Source: Stigmatella aurantiaca (GTDB lineage Bacteria > Myxococcota > Myxococcia > Myxococcales > Myxococcaceae). From it: DNA of 64,000 nucleotides. Within the stretch, counting starts at the first letter, position 1. Each line of letters opens with the position of its first letter. The notes beneath the pieces are model-generated. The model did not search any database, had not been told where the DNA came from, and worked only from the letters and a program-made list of their open reading frames with translations. The DNA lies in contig NZ_FOAP01000002.1 of assembly GCF_900109545.1 (NCBI RefSeq), forward strand, positions 186,001-250,000, in the 5' to 3' direction. Positions 26,680-36,270 of this stretch are shown here, piece after piece. The position numbers and the translations under genes are program-made.

Positions 26680-29049
26680 ATGAATAAACGTTTGTCGTCC
26701 ACACTTTCCGCGCTGACCGCGGCCGCGGGCCTGTGCGCCTTCCCGCCGGGGACGGCCGGGGCCGCCACGCCGATCTCCCAGGCGAACACCACCATCTTCG
26801 GCCCCCGCGTCTACGTCTTCGATCCCGACATGGCGGCGGCGGACGTCAACAACGTCGCCAACACCGTGTTCACCAAGCAGGAGTCCAACCAGTTCGGCAC
26901 GGACCGGTACGCCCTGTTCTTCAAGCCGGGCGCCTACAACGTCACCTTCAACGTCGGCTTCTACACGCACGTCGCCGGTCTGGGGCAGAACCCCGACGAC
27001 GTGAACATCAACGGCGGGGTGAACGTCAACGCCAAGTGGATGCCCGCCGCCAACTCGACCTGCAACTTCTGGCGGACGTTCGAGAACTTCGCCGTCACCC
27101 CCTCCAACGGCATCACCCGCATCGCCGTGTCCCAGGCCGCCCCGCTGCGGCGCCTGCACGTCAAGGGTGAGCTGGACCTGTTCGAGTTCGACGAGAACTG
27201 GAACGCCGGCTGGGCCAGCGGTGGATTCCTCGCGGACTCCCTCGTGGACGGCGCCGTCGTGCCCGCCTCGCAGCAGCAGTGGCTCTCGCGCAACAGCAAG
27301 TGGGCCAGCTGGTCCAACGCCGTGTGGAACATGGTGTTCGTGGGCAGCGTGAACACGCCCTCCGGCGCCACCTTCCCGGAGCCGCCCTACACGGTCATCG
27401 ACCGGACGCCCATCATCCGTGAGAAGCCCTACCTCTATACGAGCGGCGGCCAGTACTACGTCTTCGTCCCGGCGCTGCAGACGAACACCCAGGGCATCAG
27501 CTGGGCCAACGGCCCCACGCCGGGCCAGTCCCTGCCCATCTCCCAGTTCCACATCGCCCGCCCGGAGACGGACACCGCCGCCACCCTCAACACCGCGCTG
27601 TCCCAGGGCAAGCACATCGTGTTCACCCCGGGCGTGTACCCGCTCAATGACACCCTGCGCGTCAACAACGCCAACACCATCCTCCTGGGCCTGGGCGTCC
27701 CGTCGCTGACCCCGACGACCGGCAAGGCGGTCATCGCGGTCGCCGACGTGCCCGGCGTGAAGATCGCCGGCCTCATCCTTGAGGCGGGCGCGGTCAACTC
27801 CCCGAGCATCCTGGAAGTCGGCCCCACGGGCAGCTCGGCCGACCACTCGGCCAACCCCACCTTCCTCTATGACTTGACGGTCCGCACCGGCGGCTCGTGG
27901 GTGGGCCGCAACGACGTGGGCATCAAGATCAACAGCAACCACGTGGTGGGTGACCAGCTCTGGCTGTGGCGCGCGGATCACGGCGAAGGCGCCGAGTGGA
28001 CCACCAACCCCACGAAGAACGGCCTGGTCGTCAACGGCCGGAACGTCACCATCTACGGCCTCTTCAACGAGCACCACAACGAGTACCAGACGCTGTGGAA
28101 CGGCAACGGCGGCCGCGTCTACTTCTACCAGTCGGAGATCCCCTACGACATCCCCAGCCAGGCGGCCTGGATGAACGGCTCGTCCAACGGCTACGCCTCG
28201 TACAAGGTGGCCAACAACGTCACCAGCCACGAGGCGTGGGGCGTGGGCGTGTACTCGTACTTCCGCGACGCGCCCGTCAAGCTGAGCACGGCCATCGAGG
28301 TGCCCAATGTCACGGGCGTGAAGATCCACCACATGACCACCATCTGGCTGAACGGCGTGGCCGGCAGTGAGATCACCTCCGTCATCAACGGCACGGGTGG
28401 CCGCGTCTATGGCAGCACCCCCGCCACCGCCATGCGGCAGACCGTCTCCGAGTTCGCGGGCACCGGCAACCCGGTGGTGGACACCCAGGCGCCCACCACG
28501 CCGGCGAACCTGTCCGCCACGGCCAGCTCCAGCAGCCAGATCAACCTCACCTGGAGCCCCTCGTCGGACAACGTGGGCGTGACGGGCTACACCATCTACC
28601 GCGGCGGCACGGCGGTGGGCTCCTCCGGCTCGGCGTCGTACAGCGACACGGGGCTGGCGGCCTCCACGGCCTACAGCTACACCGTCCGGGCGCGGGATGC
28701 GGCCGGGAACACCTCGGGCGCCAGCAACACCGCCAGCGCCACCACGCAGGCGGGCGGCGGCACCAACCCCCCGGGCGCGGAGTTCACCACCGGCGCGGTC
28801 AACGTCAACACCACCCAGGCGCTCCTGTGGTTCAAGACGGCGGGCTTCACGGCCAGCTACGTCATCCTGCACTACAGCTACCCGGGCCTCGGCCAGCAGA
28901 ACCTCAACGCCACGTACAACAGCAGCACGGGCCGCTGGGAGTACACCGTGCCCAACCTGAGCGCGGGCAAGGTGCTCACGTACTCGTTCACCTACAACAA
29001 GAACGGCGCGCAGTACGACACCCCGAACTACACCTGGACCAAGCCCTGA
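26680..29049 (+). CDS. secreted parallel-beta-helix glycan-active protein with FN3 and CBM56-like domain
   Basis: A 789-residue secreted protein with a signal peptide ending near GTAGAATP and strong AAGGAG ribosome site. Residues ~35-600 resemble secreted proteins of Streptomyces and relatives with a pectate-lyase-3-like beta-helix (text such as RYALFFKPGAYNVTFNVGFY and WRTFENFAV, VSQAAPLRRLHVKGEL), related to GH55-type beta-1,3-glucanases. A fibronectin type III domain follows at ~605-690 (PANLSATASSSSQINLTWSP), then a ~95-residue C-terminal module I read as CBM56-like, a beta-1,3-glucan binder (VILHYSYPGLGQQNLN, SFTYNKNGAQYDTPNY). A role in attacking fungal or algal glucan is inferred. Confidence 0.75.
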   Translation: MNKRLSSTLSALTAAAGLCAFPPGTAGAATPISQANTTIFGPRVYVFDPDMAAADVNNVANTVFTKQESNQFGTDRYALFFKPGAYNVTFNVGFYTHVAGLGQNPDDVNINGGVNVNAKWMPAANSTCNFWRTFENFAVTPSNGITRIAVSQAAPLRRLHVKGELDLFEFDENWNAGWASGGFLADSLVDGAVVPASQQQWLSRNSKWASWSNAVWNMVFVGSVNTPSGATFPEPPYTVIDRTPIIREKPYLYTSGGQYYVFVPALQTNTQGISWANGPTPGQSLPISQFHIARPETDTAATLNTALSQGKHIVFTPGVYPLNDTLRVNNANTILLGLGVPSLTPTTGKAVIAVADVPGVKIAGLILEAGAVNSPSILEVGPTGSSADHSANPTFLYDLTVRTGGSWVGRNDVGIKINSNHVVGDQLWLWRADHGEGAEWTTNPTKNGLVVNGRNVTIYGLFNEHHNEYQTLWNGNGGRVYFYQSEIPYDIPSQAAWMNGSSNGYASYKVANNVTSHEAWGVGVYSYFRDAPVKLSTAIEVPNVTGVKIHHMTTIWLNGVAGSEITSVINGTGGRVYGSTPATAMRQTVSEFAGTGNPVVDTQAPTTPANLSATASSSSQINLTWSPSSDNVGVTGYTIYRGGTAVGSSGSASYSDTGLAASTAYSYTVRARDAAGNTSGASNTASATTQAGGGTNPPGAEFTTGAVNVNTTQALLWFKTAGFTASYVILHYSYPGLGQQNLNATYNSSTGRWEYTVPNLSAGKVLTYSFTYNKNGAQYDTPNYTWTKP

Positions 29050-29074
29050 GCGCTTGAAGACGTCCTGAGGTGAG

Positions 29075-29121
29075 CGGCCCTCTCTCCCGGCAACTGGCGG
29101 GGGAGGGGGCCGTTGCCTTTT
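29075..29121 (+). terminator. Rho-independent terminator of the beta-helix enzyme gene
   Basis: CGGCCCTCTCTCCCG pairs with CGGGGGAGGGGGCCG around a short loop, followed by TTGCCTTTT. It begins 25 bp after the stop codon. Confidence 0.75.
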
Positions 29122-29151
29122 CAGAGGGGCCGCCGGGCGCCCCAAAGACAA

Positions 29152-29180
29152 CGGGCGGGCTCCCCAAGGGAACCCGCCCG
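29152..29180 (-). terminator. Terminator-like hairpin downstream of lon
   Basis: CGGGCGGG (29152-29159) and CCCGCCCG (29173-29180) form a perfect 8-bp stem 28 bp past the lon stop codon. On the minus strand it is followed by TTGTCTTT, a poor but acceptable T-tract. Confidence 0.6.
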
Positions 29181-29207
29181 CGTCACATCCAGAGGCTTCC
29201 GGGAGGC

Positions 29208-31715
29208 CTAGTTGCGGTTCTCGCCCGCCCGGATCTCCGGAGCGTTGCCGTCCGCCGGGGTGGCCGGCAGCGGCGTCTGGGGCTGCTCGCCGCCCGAGGA
29301 GGAGCCCGCCGGGGTCTTGAACGGAGGCGTCTCCAGCGCGGCCTTCAGCACGTCATCCATGTGGGTGACGAAGATGAACTCCAGCTCCTTCTTGGCCTGC
29401 TCCGGCACGTCGACCAGGTCCTTGCGGCAGCGCTCGGGCAGGATGACCCGCTTGATGCCGGCGCGGTGCGCCGCGAGCACCTTCTCCTTGATGCCGCCCA
29501 CCGGCAGCACCAGGCCACGCAGCGTGGCCTCACCCGTCATCGCCGTGTCACTGCGCACCCGGATGCCCGTCATGAGGCTGGTGAGCGCCGTGAGGATGGT
29601 GACGCCGGCCGAGGGGCCGTCCTTCGGGATGGAGCCCGCGGGGAAGTGCAGGTGCAGGTCCGTCTTCTCGAGGAAGTTCGGGCTGATGCCCAGCGCGTCC
29701 GCCTTGCTGCGCAGGTAGCTCAGGGCCGCCGCGGCGCTCTCCTTCATCACGTCGCCGAGCTGACCGGTGAGCGTCATGCCGCCCTTGCCGGCCATCTTCG
29801 TCGCCTCGATGAAGAGCAGGTCGCCACCGGCCGCCGTCCAGGCCAGACCCGTGGCCACGCCCGGAACCTCGGTGCGCTCGGCCACCTCGGAGTAGTAGGT
29901 CTCAGGCCCGAGGATCTCCTTGACGCGCTCGGCGTTGACGGTCTGCTTGTCCGTCTTTCCACCGGCCACCTCCACCGCCACCGCGCGGCACAGGTCCGCG
30001 ATGCGGCGCTCGAGGTTACGCACACCGGCCTCGCGGGTGTACGAGGTGGTGAGCGTGAGCAGCGCGTCGTCGGTCACCTCGATGTGGTCCGTCGACAGCC
30101 CGTGCTCCTTGAGCTGCTTGGGCACGAGGTGGATGCGCGCGATGCTCTGCTTCTCCTCGAACGTGTAGCCGGTCAGCTCGATGATCTCCATGCGGTCCCG
30201 GAGCGGCCCGGGGATGGGATCCAGCTGGTTGGCGGTGGCGATGAACATCACCTTGGAGAGGTCGAACGGCACATCCAGGTAGTGGTCGCTGAACGTGTTG
30301 TTCTGCTCCGGGTCCAGCACCTCCAGCAGCGCCGCGCTCGGGTCGCCGCGGAAGTCCGCGCCCAGCTTGTCGATCTCGTCCAGCATCATGACCGGGTTCT
30401 TCATCCCGGACTTCTTCATGCTCTGGATGAAACGGCCCGGCAGCGCGCCGACGTAGGTGCGCCGGTGGCCGCGGATCTCCGCCTCGTCACGCACGCCGCC
30501 CAGGGACAGGCGAACGAACTTGCGGCCGGTGGCCTTGGCGACGCTCTGGCCGAGCGACGTCTTACCGACACCCGGGGGGCCCACCAGGCAGAGGATGGGG
30601 CCGCGCATGTCGTTCTTCAGCTTGCGGACGGCCAGGTACTCCAGGATGCGCTTCTTGACCTTCTTGATGCCGTAGTGGTCCTTGTCCAGGACCTGGCGCG
30701 CGTTCTCGATGTCGAGGTTGTCCTCGGAGATCTTCGCCCACGGCAGGTCGGCGATCCAATCGAGGTAGGTGCGCGCGACGGTGTACTCGCTGGAGGCCGC
30801 CGGAATCGTCTTCAGGCGGTTGAGCTCCTTCTGGGCCACCTTCTCGACTTCAGGGGGCAGGCCGGCCTTCTTCAGGCGCTCCTGCAGCTCGTCGAGCTCC
30901 TCCTCCTCCTCGCCCATCTCGCCGAGCTCTTCCTTGATCGCCTTGAGCTGCTGGCGCAGGTAGTACTCGCGCTGGGTCTTCGACATCTCGCCCTTCACGG
31001 CGGAGTCGATCTTGTTGGAGAGCTTGAGGATCTCGCGCTTGCGGTTGAGCAGCTCCAGCACGAGCTTCATGCGCGCCTTGAGGTCCACCGTCTCCAGGAC
31101 GGCCTGCTTCTCCTCGATGGGCACATCCACGTTGGCGGCGATGAGGTCGGCCAGGTGGCCCGGGTGGGTGATGGACTCCACCAGCTCGGTGGCCGCCGCG
31201 GGCAGCTCCGGCATCAGCTCGATGACTTCGCGCGCCAGCTTCTTCAGGTTGATGCCGAGCGCCTCGACTTCGACGTTCTCCGCCGACGTCTTGTCCTCGA
31301 CCGCGTCCACGCGGGCCTTGAGGTAGGGGGCCTCCTGCACCAGCTCCAGCACGCGGAAGCGCGCCAGGCCCTGGACGACGAGCGAGTAGTTGTCCTCGCC
31401 CATCTTCAAGAGTTTCACGATCCGGGCGACGGTGCCCATCGTGTAGAGATCAGAAGAGCCCGGATCCTCTTCCTCGGCGCGGCGCTGGGTGACGACGCCG
31501 ATGACCTGGTCATCGCGCACCGCGTCCTTGATGAGCGCGATGGTCTTCTGGCGGCCGACCGCCAGCGGGAGCACGCCGCCGGGGAAGAAAACGGAGTTGC
31601 GCAGGGGGAGGATGGGGAGAACCTGGGGAATGTCCTCCTTGTTGATGAGGCCCGGGGGGGCCATGGCCGTCGGCATGGCGCTGGCCGATGCGCCTTTCTT
31701 CTTGTCGTCAGACAT
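29208..31715 (-). CDS. lon: ATP-dependent protease Lon (LonV type)
   Basis: An 835-residue full-length Lon. The N-terminal substrate domain begins [20 protein letters not shown]. The AAA module has Walker [10 protein letters not shown], Walker [11 protein letters not shown] and sensor residues in [20 protein letters not shown]. The protease domain has the Ser/Lys dyad in [12 protein letters not shown] and [15 protein letters not shown]. It degrades misfolded and regulatory proteins in the cytoplasm. The N-terminus ([20 protein letters not shown]) resembles LonV of Myxococcus xanthus, not the developmental LonD/BsgA. The C-terminal ~40 residues are a Pro/Gly-rich tail typical of the group. A leader hairpin lies just upstream. 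Confidence 0.96.
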   Translation of the reverse strand: MSDDKKKGASASAMPTAMAPPGLINKEDIPQVLPILPLRNSVFFPGGVLPLAVGRQKTIALIKDAVRDDQVIGVVTQRRAEEEDPGSSDLYTMGTVARIVKLLKMGEDNYSLVVQGLARFRVLELVQEAPYLKARVDAVEDKTSAENVEVEALGINLKKLAREVIELMPELPAAATELVESITHPGHLADLIAANVDVPIEEKQAVLETVDLKARMKLVLELLNRKREILKLSNKIDSAVKGEMSKTQREYYLRQQLKAIKEELGEMGEEEEELDELQERLKKAGLPPEVEKVAQKELNRLKTIPAASSEYTVARTYLDWIADLPWAKISEDNLDIENARQVLDKDHYGIKKVKKRILEYLAVRKLKNDMRGPILCLVGPPGVGKTSLGQSVAKATGRKFVRLSLGGVRDEAEIRGHRRTYVGALPGRFIQSMKKSGMKNPVMMLDEIDKLGADFRGDPSAALLEVLDPEQNNTFSDHYLDVPFDLSKVMFIATANQLDPIPGPLRDRMEIIELTGYTFEEKQSIARIHLVPKQLKEHGLSTDHIEVTDDALLTLTTSYTREAGVRNLERRIADLCRAVAVEVAGGKTDKQTVNAERVKEILGPETYYSEVAERTEVPGVATGLAWTAAGGDLLFIEATKMAGKGGMTLTGQLGDVMKESAAAALSYLRSKADALGISPNFLEKTDLHLHFPAGSIPKDGPSAGVTILTALTSLMTGIRVRSDTAMTGEATLRGLVLPVGGIKEKVLAAHRAGIKRVILPERCRKDLVDVPEQAKKELEFIFVTHMDDVLKAALETPPFKTPAGSSSGGEQPQTPLPATPADGNAPEIRAGENRN

Positions 31716-31734
31716 TCGGTTCGTTCCTCAAAGC

Positions 31735-31753
31735 GTCCGATGGGGTATCGGAC
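31735..31753 (-). promoter_or_regulatory. Leader hairpin upstream of lon
   Basis: GTCCGAT (31735-31741) and ATCGGAC (31747-31753) form a perfect 7-bp stem with a 5-base loop, 19 bp before the lon start codon. It is not a CIRCE element. The rest of 31716-31960, between lon and the VWA gene, holds only their promoters. Confidence 0.4.
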
Positions 31754-31960
31754 TGTTGAACACCTTAGATGTTCTTCTGTGACGGTTGACCCAACGTAGC
31801 AACCAAAACGCTCATGGCAAACGCGGCGTGCACTTTTCCACCCGGGAGTCGGGTGTCAGACGGTTGTTCGCGGCCGGATGGCAGGTGGGGCATGCTTCCG
31901 CGCCACCATCTTTCTTAATGCGGCGCGTCCAGTCGCGCCGCGCCTGCCGGAGGAGCCCAC

Positions 31961-33178
31961 GTGAGGGTCCATAAGCCTGCTCGAATCGTCCTGTTGTCCG
32001 CCCTCTTGGGATGGGGGGCGGCGTGCGACTCCCCGGTGGACCGGCCCGGCTCGGGGGTTCCCGGCCGCTGCCAGGCCGAGGCGCCGGTCATCCCTCCTCA
32101 GAAGACGGACATCCTCTTCGTCATCGACAACTCGGGCTCGATGTCCGAGGAGCAGGCGGCCATCGCCACCGAGCTGCCGGCCTTCCTGGAGCAGCTGCGC
32201 CAGGGCGGCGGGGTGGCCCAGGACTTCCGGGTGGGGGTCATCACCACGTCCGTGTATCTGCGGACCCGGGGAGGGGTCGACTACTTCTCGGAGGAGGGGG
32301 GGCGCCTGAGGACCGTTCCCCCCCGCCCGGGCGGTGAGCCCATGGCCGAGAAGTACATCGAGGGCACGGATCCGGAGCTGCTGGAGAAGTTCCGCCGGTT
32401 GGTGGTCCAGGGGGTGAGTGGCAGCGGCCAGGAGACCCCCTTCGAGGCCGTCCGGCTGGCGGTGGCCGACCCGGCGCTGGCCGATCTCCCGCTGGAGCAG
32501 GGGGGGAACAAGGGGTTCCTGAGGGACGGAGCCCGGCTGCTCGTGGTGGTGGTGACGGACGAGGAGGACTGCAGCTCCACCCAGCGTCCACCCCCGGTCA
32601 TCCTCACGGCGGATGCTTCGAAGGACCTGTGCTCGGAGCAGGCGGATCAGCTCACGTCCGTGGGCGAGTACTTCGACATCTTCCAGTCGCTCAAGGACGG
32701 GCGGGGGGCATCGCGGGAGGTGCTGTGGGCCACCATCGGCCCGGTGGGGCTGAGCAATAAGGAGGTAGGGCTGATCCAGGTCACCACGCCGCAGGGGGAA
32801 GCCCACGTGAGCAACGTGGACTGTCCGACCTCCTATGGGCCTGGCTTCCGTCAACGCGCCATGGCCGAGCGCTTCAACCGCTCGCTGGCGAACCTGGACT
32901 CCATCTGCAAGCCGGACTACCGCGAGTCGCTGGTATCCATCGCGGCGCTGGCCGCCATCTCCCAGAGCGTGGAGGTGATGAACATCCCGGATCCGATGCT
33001 GGCCCAGGTGCGGGTGACCCGGCAGGACGGCACGGTTCAGACGTGCAGCGTGGCCGGGGGAGACCTGCGCTACGACGCCTCCGGCGAGGACCGGCCCGCG
33101 CGCCTCTTCTTCCTGGGCAGCTGCCTGCGCCAGCCCGGAGACCAAGCGGTGGAAGTCAAACTTTTGTGCGCCGAGTAA
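31961..33178 (+). CDS. VWA-domain lipoprotein
   Basis: A 405-residue protein with GTG start eight bases after GGAGGAG. The signal MRVHKPARIVLLSALLGWGAAC ends in a lipobox-like GAAC. From ~45 it has a von Willebrand factor A domain: TDILFVIDNSGSMSEEQ carries the MIDAS DxSxS, the Thr is in GQETPFEAV and the Asp in VVVVTDEEDCSS, so metal binding looks intact. The remaining ~180 residues contain paired Cys and no recognised domain. Similar lipoproteins occur in many copies in myxobacteria, and are thought to mediate surface protein contacts. Confidence 0.83.
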   Translation: MRVHKPARIVLLSALLGWGAACDSPVDRPGSGVPGRCQAEAPVIPPQKTDILFVIDNSGSMSEEQAAIATELPAFLEQLRQGGGVAQDFRVGVITTSVYLRTRGGVDYFSEEGGRLRTVPPRPGGEPMAEKYIEGTDPELLEKFRRLVVQGVSGSGQETPFEAVRLAVADPALADLPLEQGGNKGFLRDGARLLVVVVTDEEDCSSTQRPPPVILTADASKDLCSEQADQLTSVGEYFDIFQSLKDGRGASREVLWATIGPVGLSNKEVGLIQVTTPQGEAHVSNVDCPTSYGPGFRQRAMAERFNRSLANLDSICKPDYRESLVSIAALAAISQSVEVMNIPDPMLAQVRVTRQDGTVQTCSVAGGDLRYDASGEDRPARLFFLGSCLRQPGDQAVEVKLLCAE

Positions 33179-33180
33179 CC

Positions 33181-33212
33181 GCTCCGGCGGGGTGATCCAC
33201 GCCGTTTGGAGC
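33181..33212 (+). terminator. Terminator-like hairpin after the VWA gene
   Basis: GCTCCGGCG pairs with CGCCG...GGAGC through a three-base bulge, starting two bases after the VWA stop. There is no clear T-run. Confidence 0.35.
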
Positions 33213-33346
33213 GCAGATCCACCGTGAAAGGTTGGCCTGCGCTTCCCCCGGGCCCGTGATCCCGCACGGATCCCGTGAGCCCCCCTGGATTCTCGCAGGA
33301 CCACCGCCGTGGGTCCTTCGAGGCGCTTGTCAGATCCCCGAGCATA

Positions 33347-33362
33347 CTGAACGAGCGTGTAG
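33347..33362 (+). promoter_or_regulatory. LexA (SOS) box upstream of imuA
   Basis: CTGAACGAGCGTGTAG agrees at all 16 positions with the reverse complement of the Myxococcus xanthus LexA consensus as I recall it (CTRHAMRYBYGTTCAGS, ignoring the last base). It lies 32 bp before the imuA start. A second copy sits in front of dnaE2, which makes chance unlikely. Confidence 0.65.
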
Positions 33363-33394
33363 GCGCTGGGTTCCAGGTTCGTGGAGGAGGGGAG

Positions 33395-34276
33395 ATGAGC
33401 GCGGCAGCGGAGGAGCGGACGGGGGCGGTGGTGGAGCAGCTGCGCGAGCGGATCCGCCAGCTCCAGGCGGCGCCGCGGGGCTATCTGGCCACGCTGCGCA
33501 CTGGGGTCGCGGAGGTTGACGCACTCTTGCCCTCGGGGGGCTTTCCCCTGGGCCAGGCCCTGGAGCTGTGCGGGGAGATGGCCTCCGGGCGCACCAGCCT
33601 GGCGCTGCGCGCGGTGGCGGCGGCGCACCAGGAGCGCCGGTTATGCGCCTGGGTGGATGGCCCCAAGGAGCTCTATCCCCCCGCCGCGGCGGCAATGGGG
33701 GTGGACCTGTCGCGGCTGCTCATCGTGCGTCCCAAGGTACCGGCCCAGCTGGCCTGGACGGCGGTGCAGCTCGCCCGGAGCGGGGCCTTCGCCTGCGTGG
33801 TGCTGGACCTGTCCCAGGGACTGGCGGCGGGGGGCACGGGGAAGGCGCCGGGCGTGCGCCTGTCGTTGGCGGAGGGCAAGAAGCTGGCGGACGCCGCCTT
33901 CCGGGGAGGAAGCCTCCTGCTGTTGCTGTCCTCTCCCAGCGCCCCGGCGGATGGCGTGACGCGGCTCCGGACCGAGTCCGAGGGGGCCGAGCGGCTCTCG
34001 GTGGAGGTGGTGCGCAGCCGGCAGGGGGGCCTGGGCACCCGGGCCGTGTTGCCGTGGCAGGCGCTCTACCCGGCGCTGGGGACGGAGGAGGCCGCGGCCC
34101 TGCGGCTCGCGGAGGAGTTGCCCACCGGCGAGGAGGACAGCATGCCGGAGTTCTACCGGGGACGGTCCTGGGAGCGCCGCAACGGGGTGTGCGGCATCCA
34201 GGGACAGCGCCCGGGGCGGGATGCGGCGATGCCTTCCTTCCGCTCGCGCCTGGGCGGAAGCCCGCCGTCGAGCTGA
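33395..34276 (+). CDS. imuA: ImuA-like RecA-fold mutasome protein
   Basis: A 293-residue protein starting at ATG 33395 behind GGAGGAGG. RTGVAEVDALLPSGGFPLGQ, then LELCGEMASGRTSLALRA, is a RecA-like Walker A region in which the usual GKT is GRT, as expected for ImuA/SulA-like proteins that have lost normal ATP binding. It is the first gene of a pair with imuB, 12 bp apart, and is preceded by a LexA-box-like site. ImuA with ImuB and DnaE2 forms the mutagenic translesion synthesis complex induced by DNA damage. dnaE2 is separate here, 4.2 kb after imuB. Confidence 0.78.
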   Translation: MSAAAEERTGAVVEQLRERIRQLQAAPRGYLATLRTGVAEVDALLPSGGFPLGQALELCGEMASGRTSLALRAVAAAHQERRLCAWVDGPKELYPPAAAAMGVDLSRLLIVRPKVPAQLAWTAVQLARSGAFACVVLDLSQGLAAGGTGKAPGVRLSLAEGKKLADAAFRGGSLLLLLSSPSAPADGVTRLRTESEGAERLSVEVVRSRQGGLGTRAVLPWQALYPALGTEEAAALRLAEELPTGEEDSMPEFYRGRSWERRNGVCGIQGQRPGRDAAMPSFRSRLGGSPPSS

Positions 34277-34288
34277 GGGGCTGGGCTC

Positions 34289-35800
34289 ATGCGGTGGGGA
34301 TACCTGCACTTCACGCGCTTTCCGGCACAGCGGAAGGTCATCGAGTCGCCCAGCCTGGCGGGCAAGCCCTTCGTGCTCGTGGAGGAGGTGCGCGGCCAAC
34401 GCAAGGTGGCCTTCGGCTCCACGAGCGCCCTGAAGGCGGGGGTCCGGCCGGACATGACGCTGACGGCCGCCAGCGCCCTGGAGCCCTCGCTTCAGCATTT
34501 TCCCTACCGCGCCGAGGAGGAGGCGAGGGCGCTGAGCTCCCTGGGGGAGGCGCTGCTGTGTGTCGCCCCGGCCTTTCAGCTCGCCTCGCCCGAGGGCCTG
34601 TGGTTCGACGCGGGCGCCGCGCACCTGTTTGGCGGGGAGGAGGGCCTGTGCGCCAGGGCCCTGGAGGTGTGCTCGGATCATGGGTACCGGGGCCGGGCGG
34701 TGGTGGCCTCGGAGCTGTTCACCGGCCAGGCCCTGGCCCGTCATGGCAAGAGCCCCGTGCGGGTCATCCCCGAGGGCGGGAGTGCCGCGGCGCTGGCCCC
34801 GCTGCCCCTCCTGTCCCTGGAGGCGCCGGCTCGCGCCCCCTTCCTGGCGCTCGGCTTCAGCACCCTGGGTGAGGTGGCGGCGTTGCCCGTGGGGGCTGTG
34901 ACGGCACGGGGTGGGGCCGCCAGCCTGCGGGCGCACCAGCTGTGCCAGGGCCGGGATGACACGCGCTTCGTGGCGGCGGTGCTGGAGGAGGTGCTGGAGG
35001 AGCGCATGACGCTGGAGTGGCCCGCCGAGTCCTTCGAGCCCCTTCAGTTCGCGCTCAAGACGGTGCTGGACCGGCTCTGTGCGCGGCTCGCCGGGCGGCG
35101 CCGGGCCGCGGTGCAGCTCACCTTCACCTTGCAGTTGGATCCCAGGGGGCACGTCGAGCTGCCGCTCACCCTGGCCCGGCCCACGGCCCGCTCGAAGCTC
35201 CTGTTGGATCTGGCCCGGCACCGGCTGTCCGACCTGAAGCTGGAGAACCCGGTGGCCGCGCTCTCCATCCGGGTGGACGAGCACAGCGAGGACCGGGGGC
35301 AGCAACTGGCCCTGGGAGATGCTCCGGAAGGAGATGCGGCCCTGGAGGTGGTGCTGTCGCGGCTGGCCACGACGCTGGGGGAGGACGCGCTCTTCTGCGC
35401 GGCCCTGGAGACCGTCCACCGGCCCGAGCAGGCCTATGCGGCCCGGGCCTTCCGGCCGCCTCCCGCCACGCGAGCCATGGCCGGGGAGCTGCTTCCGCAA
35501 GAGGAGCGGGAGGTGTCCGTGGAGGAGGCGTTGCGCGAGCGGCCCTCGCGCCTCCTGGAAGCGCCCACCCCGCTGGAGGCGGAAATCACGGAGTCTGGGG
35601 AGCTGCTCGCCGCGTGGTTGCTGGGCCGCAGGCGCCGGGTGACGGCGATGGCCGGTCCCGAGCGCTTGAGCGGGGAGTGGTGGGCGGAGACGCCCTTCAG
35701 CCGGGACTACTACCGGGTGCATGTCGAAGGGCTGGGCCCCGCGTGGGTCTTCCGGGATGCGCGGGATGGCCGCTTCTATCTCCAGGGGCTCTTCGACTGA
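34289..35800 (+). CDS. imuB: ImuB, inactive Y-family polymerase-like mutasome adaptor
   Basis: A 503-residue Y-family polymerase homologue. The first strand reads WGYLHFTRFPAQRKV where active enzymes have an acidic metal ligand, so it is probably catalytically dead, as is normal for ImuB. The palm and fingers (KVAFGSTSALKAGVRPDMTL), little-finger region and C-terminal ~120 residues are present. GQQLALGDAP near residue 335 is a weakened version of the QLxLF clamp-binding motif. ImuB links the beta clamp, ImuA and DnaE2. Translated right after imuA, under the same SOS control. Confidence 0.8.
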   Translation: MRWGYLHFTRFPAQRKVIESPSLAGKPFVLVEEVRGQRKVAFGSTSALKAGVRPDMTLTAASALEPSLQHFPYRAEEEARALSSLGEALLCVAPAFQLASPEGLWFDAGAAHLFGGEEGLCARALEVCSDHGYRGRAVVASELFTGQALARHGKSPVRVIPEGGSAAALAPLPLLSLEAPARAPFLALGFSTLGEVAALPVGAVTARGGAASLRAHQLCQGRDDTRFVAAVLEEVLEERMTLEWPAESFEPLQFALKTVLDRLCARLAGRRRAAVQLTFTLQLDPRGHVELPLTLARPTARSKLLLDLARHRLSDLKLENPVAALSIRVDEHSEDRGQQLALGDAPEGDAALEVVLSRLATTLGEDALFCAALETVHRPEQAYAARAFRPPPATRAMAGELLPQEEREVSVEEALRERPSRLLEAPTPLEAEITESGELLAAWLLGRRRRVTAMAGPERLSGEWWAETPFSRDYYRVHVEGLGPAWVFRDARDGRFYLQGLFD

Positions 35801-35805
35801 CCGTG

Positions 35806-35821
35806 TCCGCCGGAGGGCGGA
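35806..35821. terminator. Hairpin between convergent imuB and the small secreted protein gene
   Basis: TCCGCC and GGCGGA form a 6-bp stem with a GGAG loop in the 26-bp gap between two convergent genes, placed to serve both. No T-run. Confidence 0.35.
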
Positions 35822-35826
35822 GGGGC

Positions 35827-36204
35827 TCACGCCCCGGTGGGCTCTCCCATGGCGGCCTTCACCTTCTGCTTCAGGGCCTGGCGGCGCTGCTTGAACTGCT
35901 CTTTCTGCGCGTCGGAGAGCTGGCCGCCGCTGGCCTGGCGCTGGGCCTTCATCTCCTCGCGGAGCTGGCGGCGCTCGGCCTTGAAAGCATCCGCCTGGGC
36001 CTGGGTGAGGCGGCCCTCCTGGACCGCGCGATCCAGGTGGCGGCCCTTGTGGCCCCACCGGCCGTGGTGCTTCTTGCCGTCCTTGCCGCCGTGGCACTCG
36101 CCCGCGGGGGCCTGCGCCGAGGGCGCGGTCTCGGCGGCAAGCACCGGGGCGGAGATCAGCAGCGACGCAACGAGGGAAGCCATCAGGGAGGACTGAATGC
36201 GCAT
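35827..36204 (-). CDS. small secreted His/Lys-rich helical protein (Spy/CpxP-like appearance)
   Basis: A 125-residue protein with a signal peptide (SLMASLVASLLISAPVLAAE). A histidine-rich patch (GGKDGKKHHGRWGHKGRH) could bind metal ions. The rest is charged helix containing LTQAQADAF and LSDAQKEQF, which recall the LTxxQ motifs of periplasmic stress proteins Spy and CpxP. I infer a periplasmic chaperone or metal-binding role; similarity is by appearance only. A second start at 36183 is possible. Confidence 0.6.
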   Translation of the reverse strand: MRIQSSLMASLVASLLISAPVLAAETAPSAQAPAGECHGGKDGKKHHGRWGHKGRHLDRAVQEGRLTQAQADAFKAERRQLREEMKAQRQASGGQLSDAQKEQFKQRRQALKQKVKAAMGEPTGA

Positions 36205-36270
36205 GAACGAGGTTCCTGGGTTGGGGACGAATCGCCGTCCTGCAGAGAGAACCCCGGGGCCGGAGGAAGG

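Noticed and set aside
31735-31753. CIRCE (HrcA) element before lon
   Set aside because: The inverted repeat sequence and spacing do not match TTAGCACTC-N9-GAGTGCTAA.
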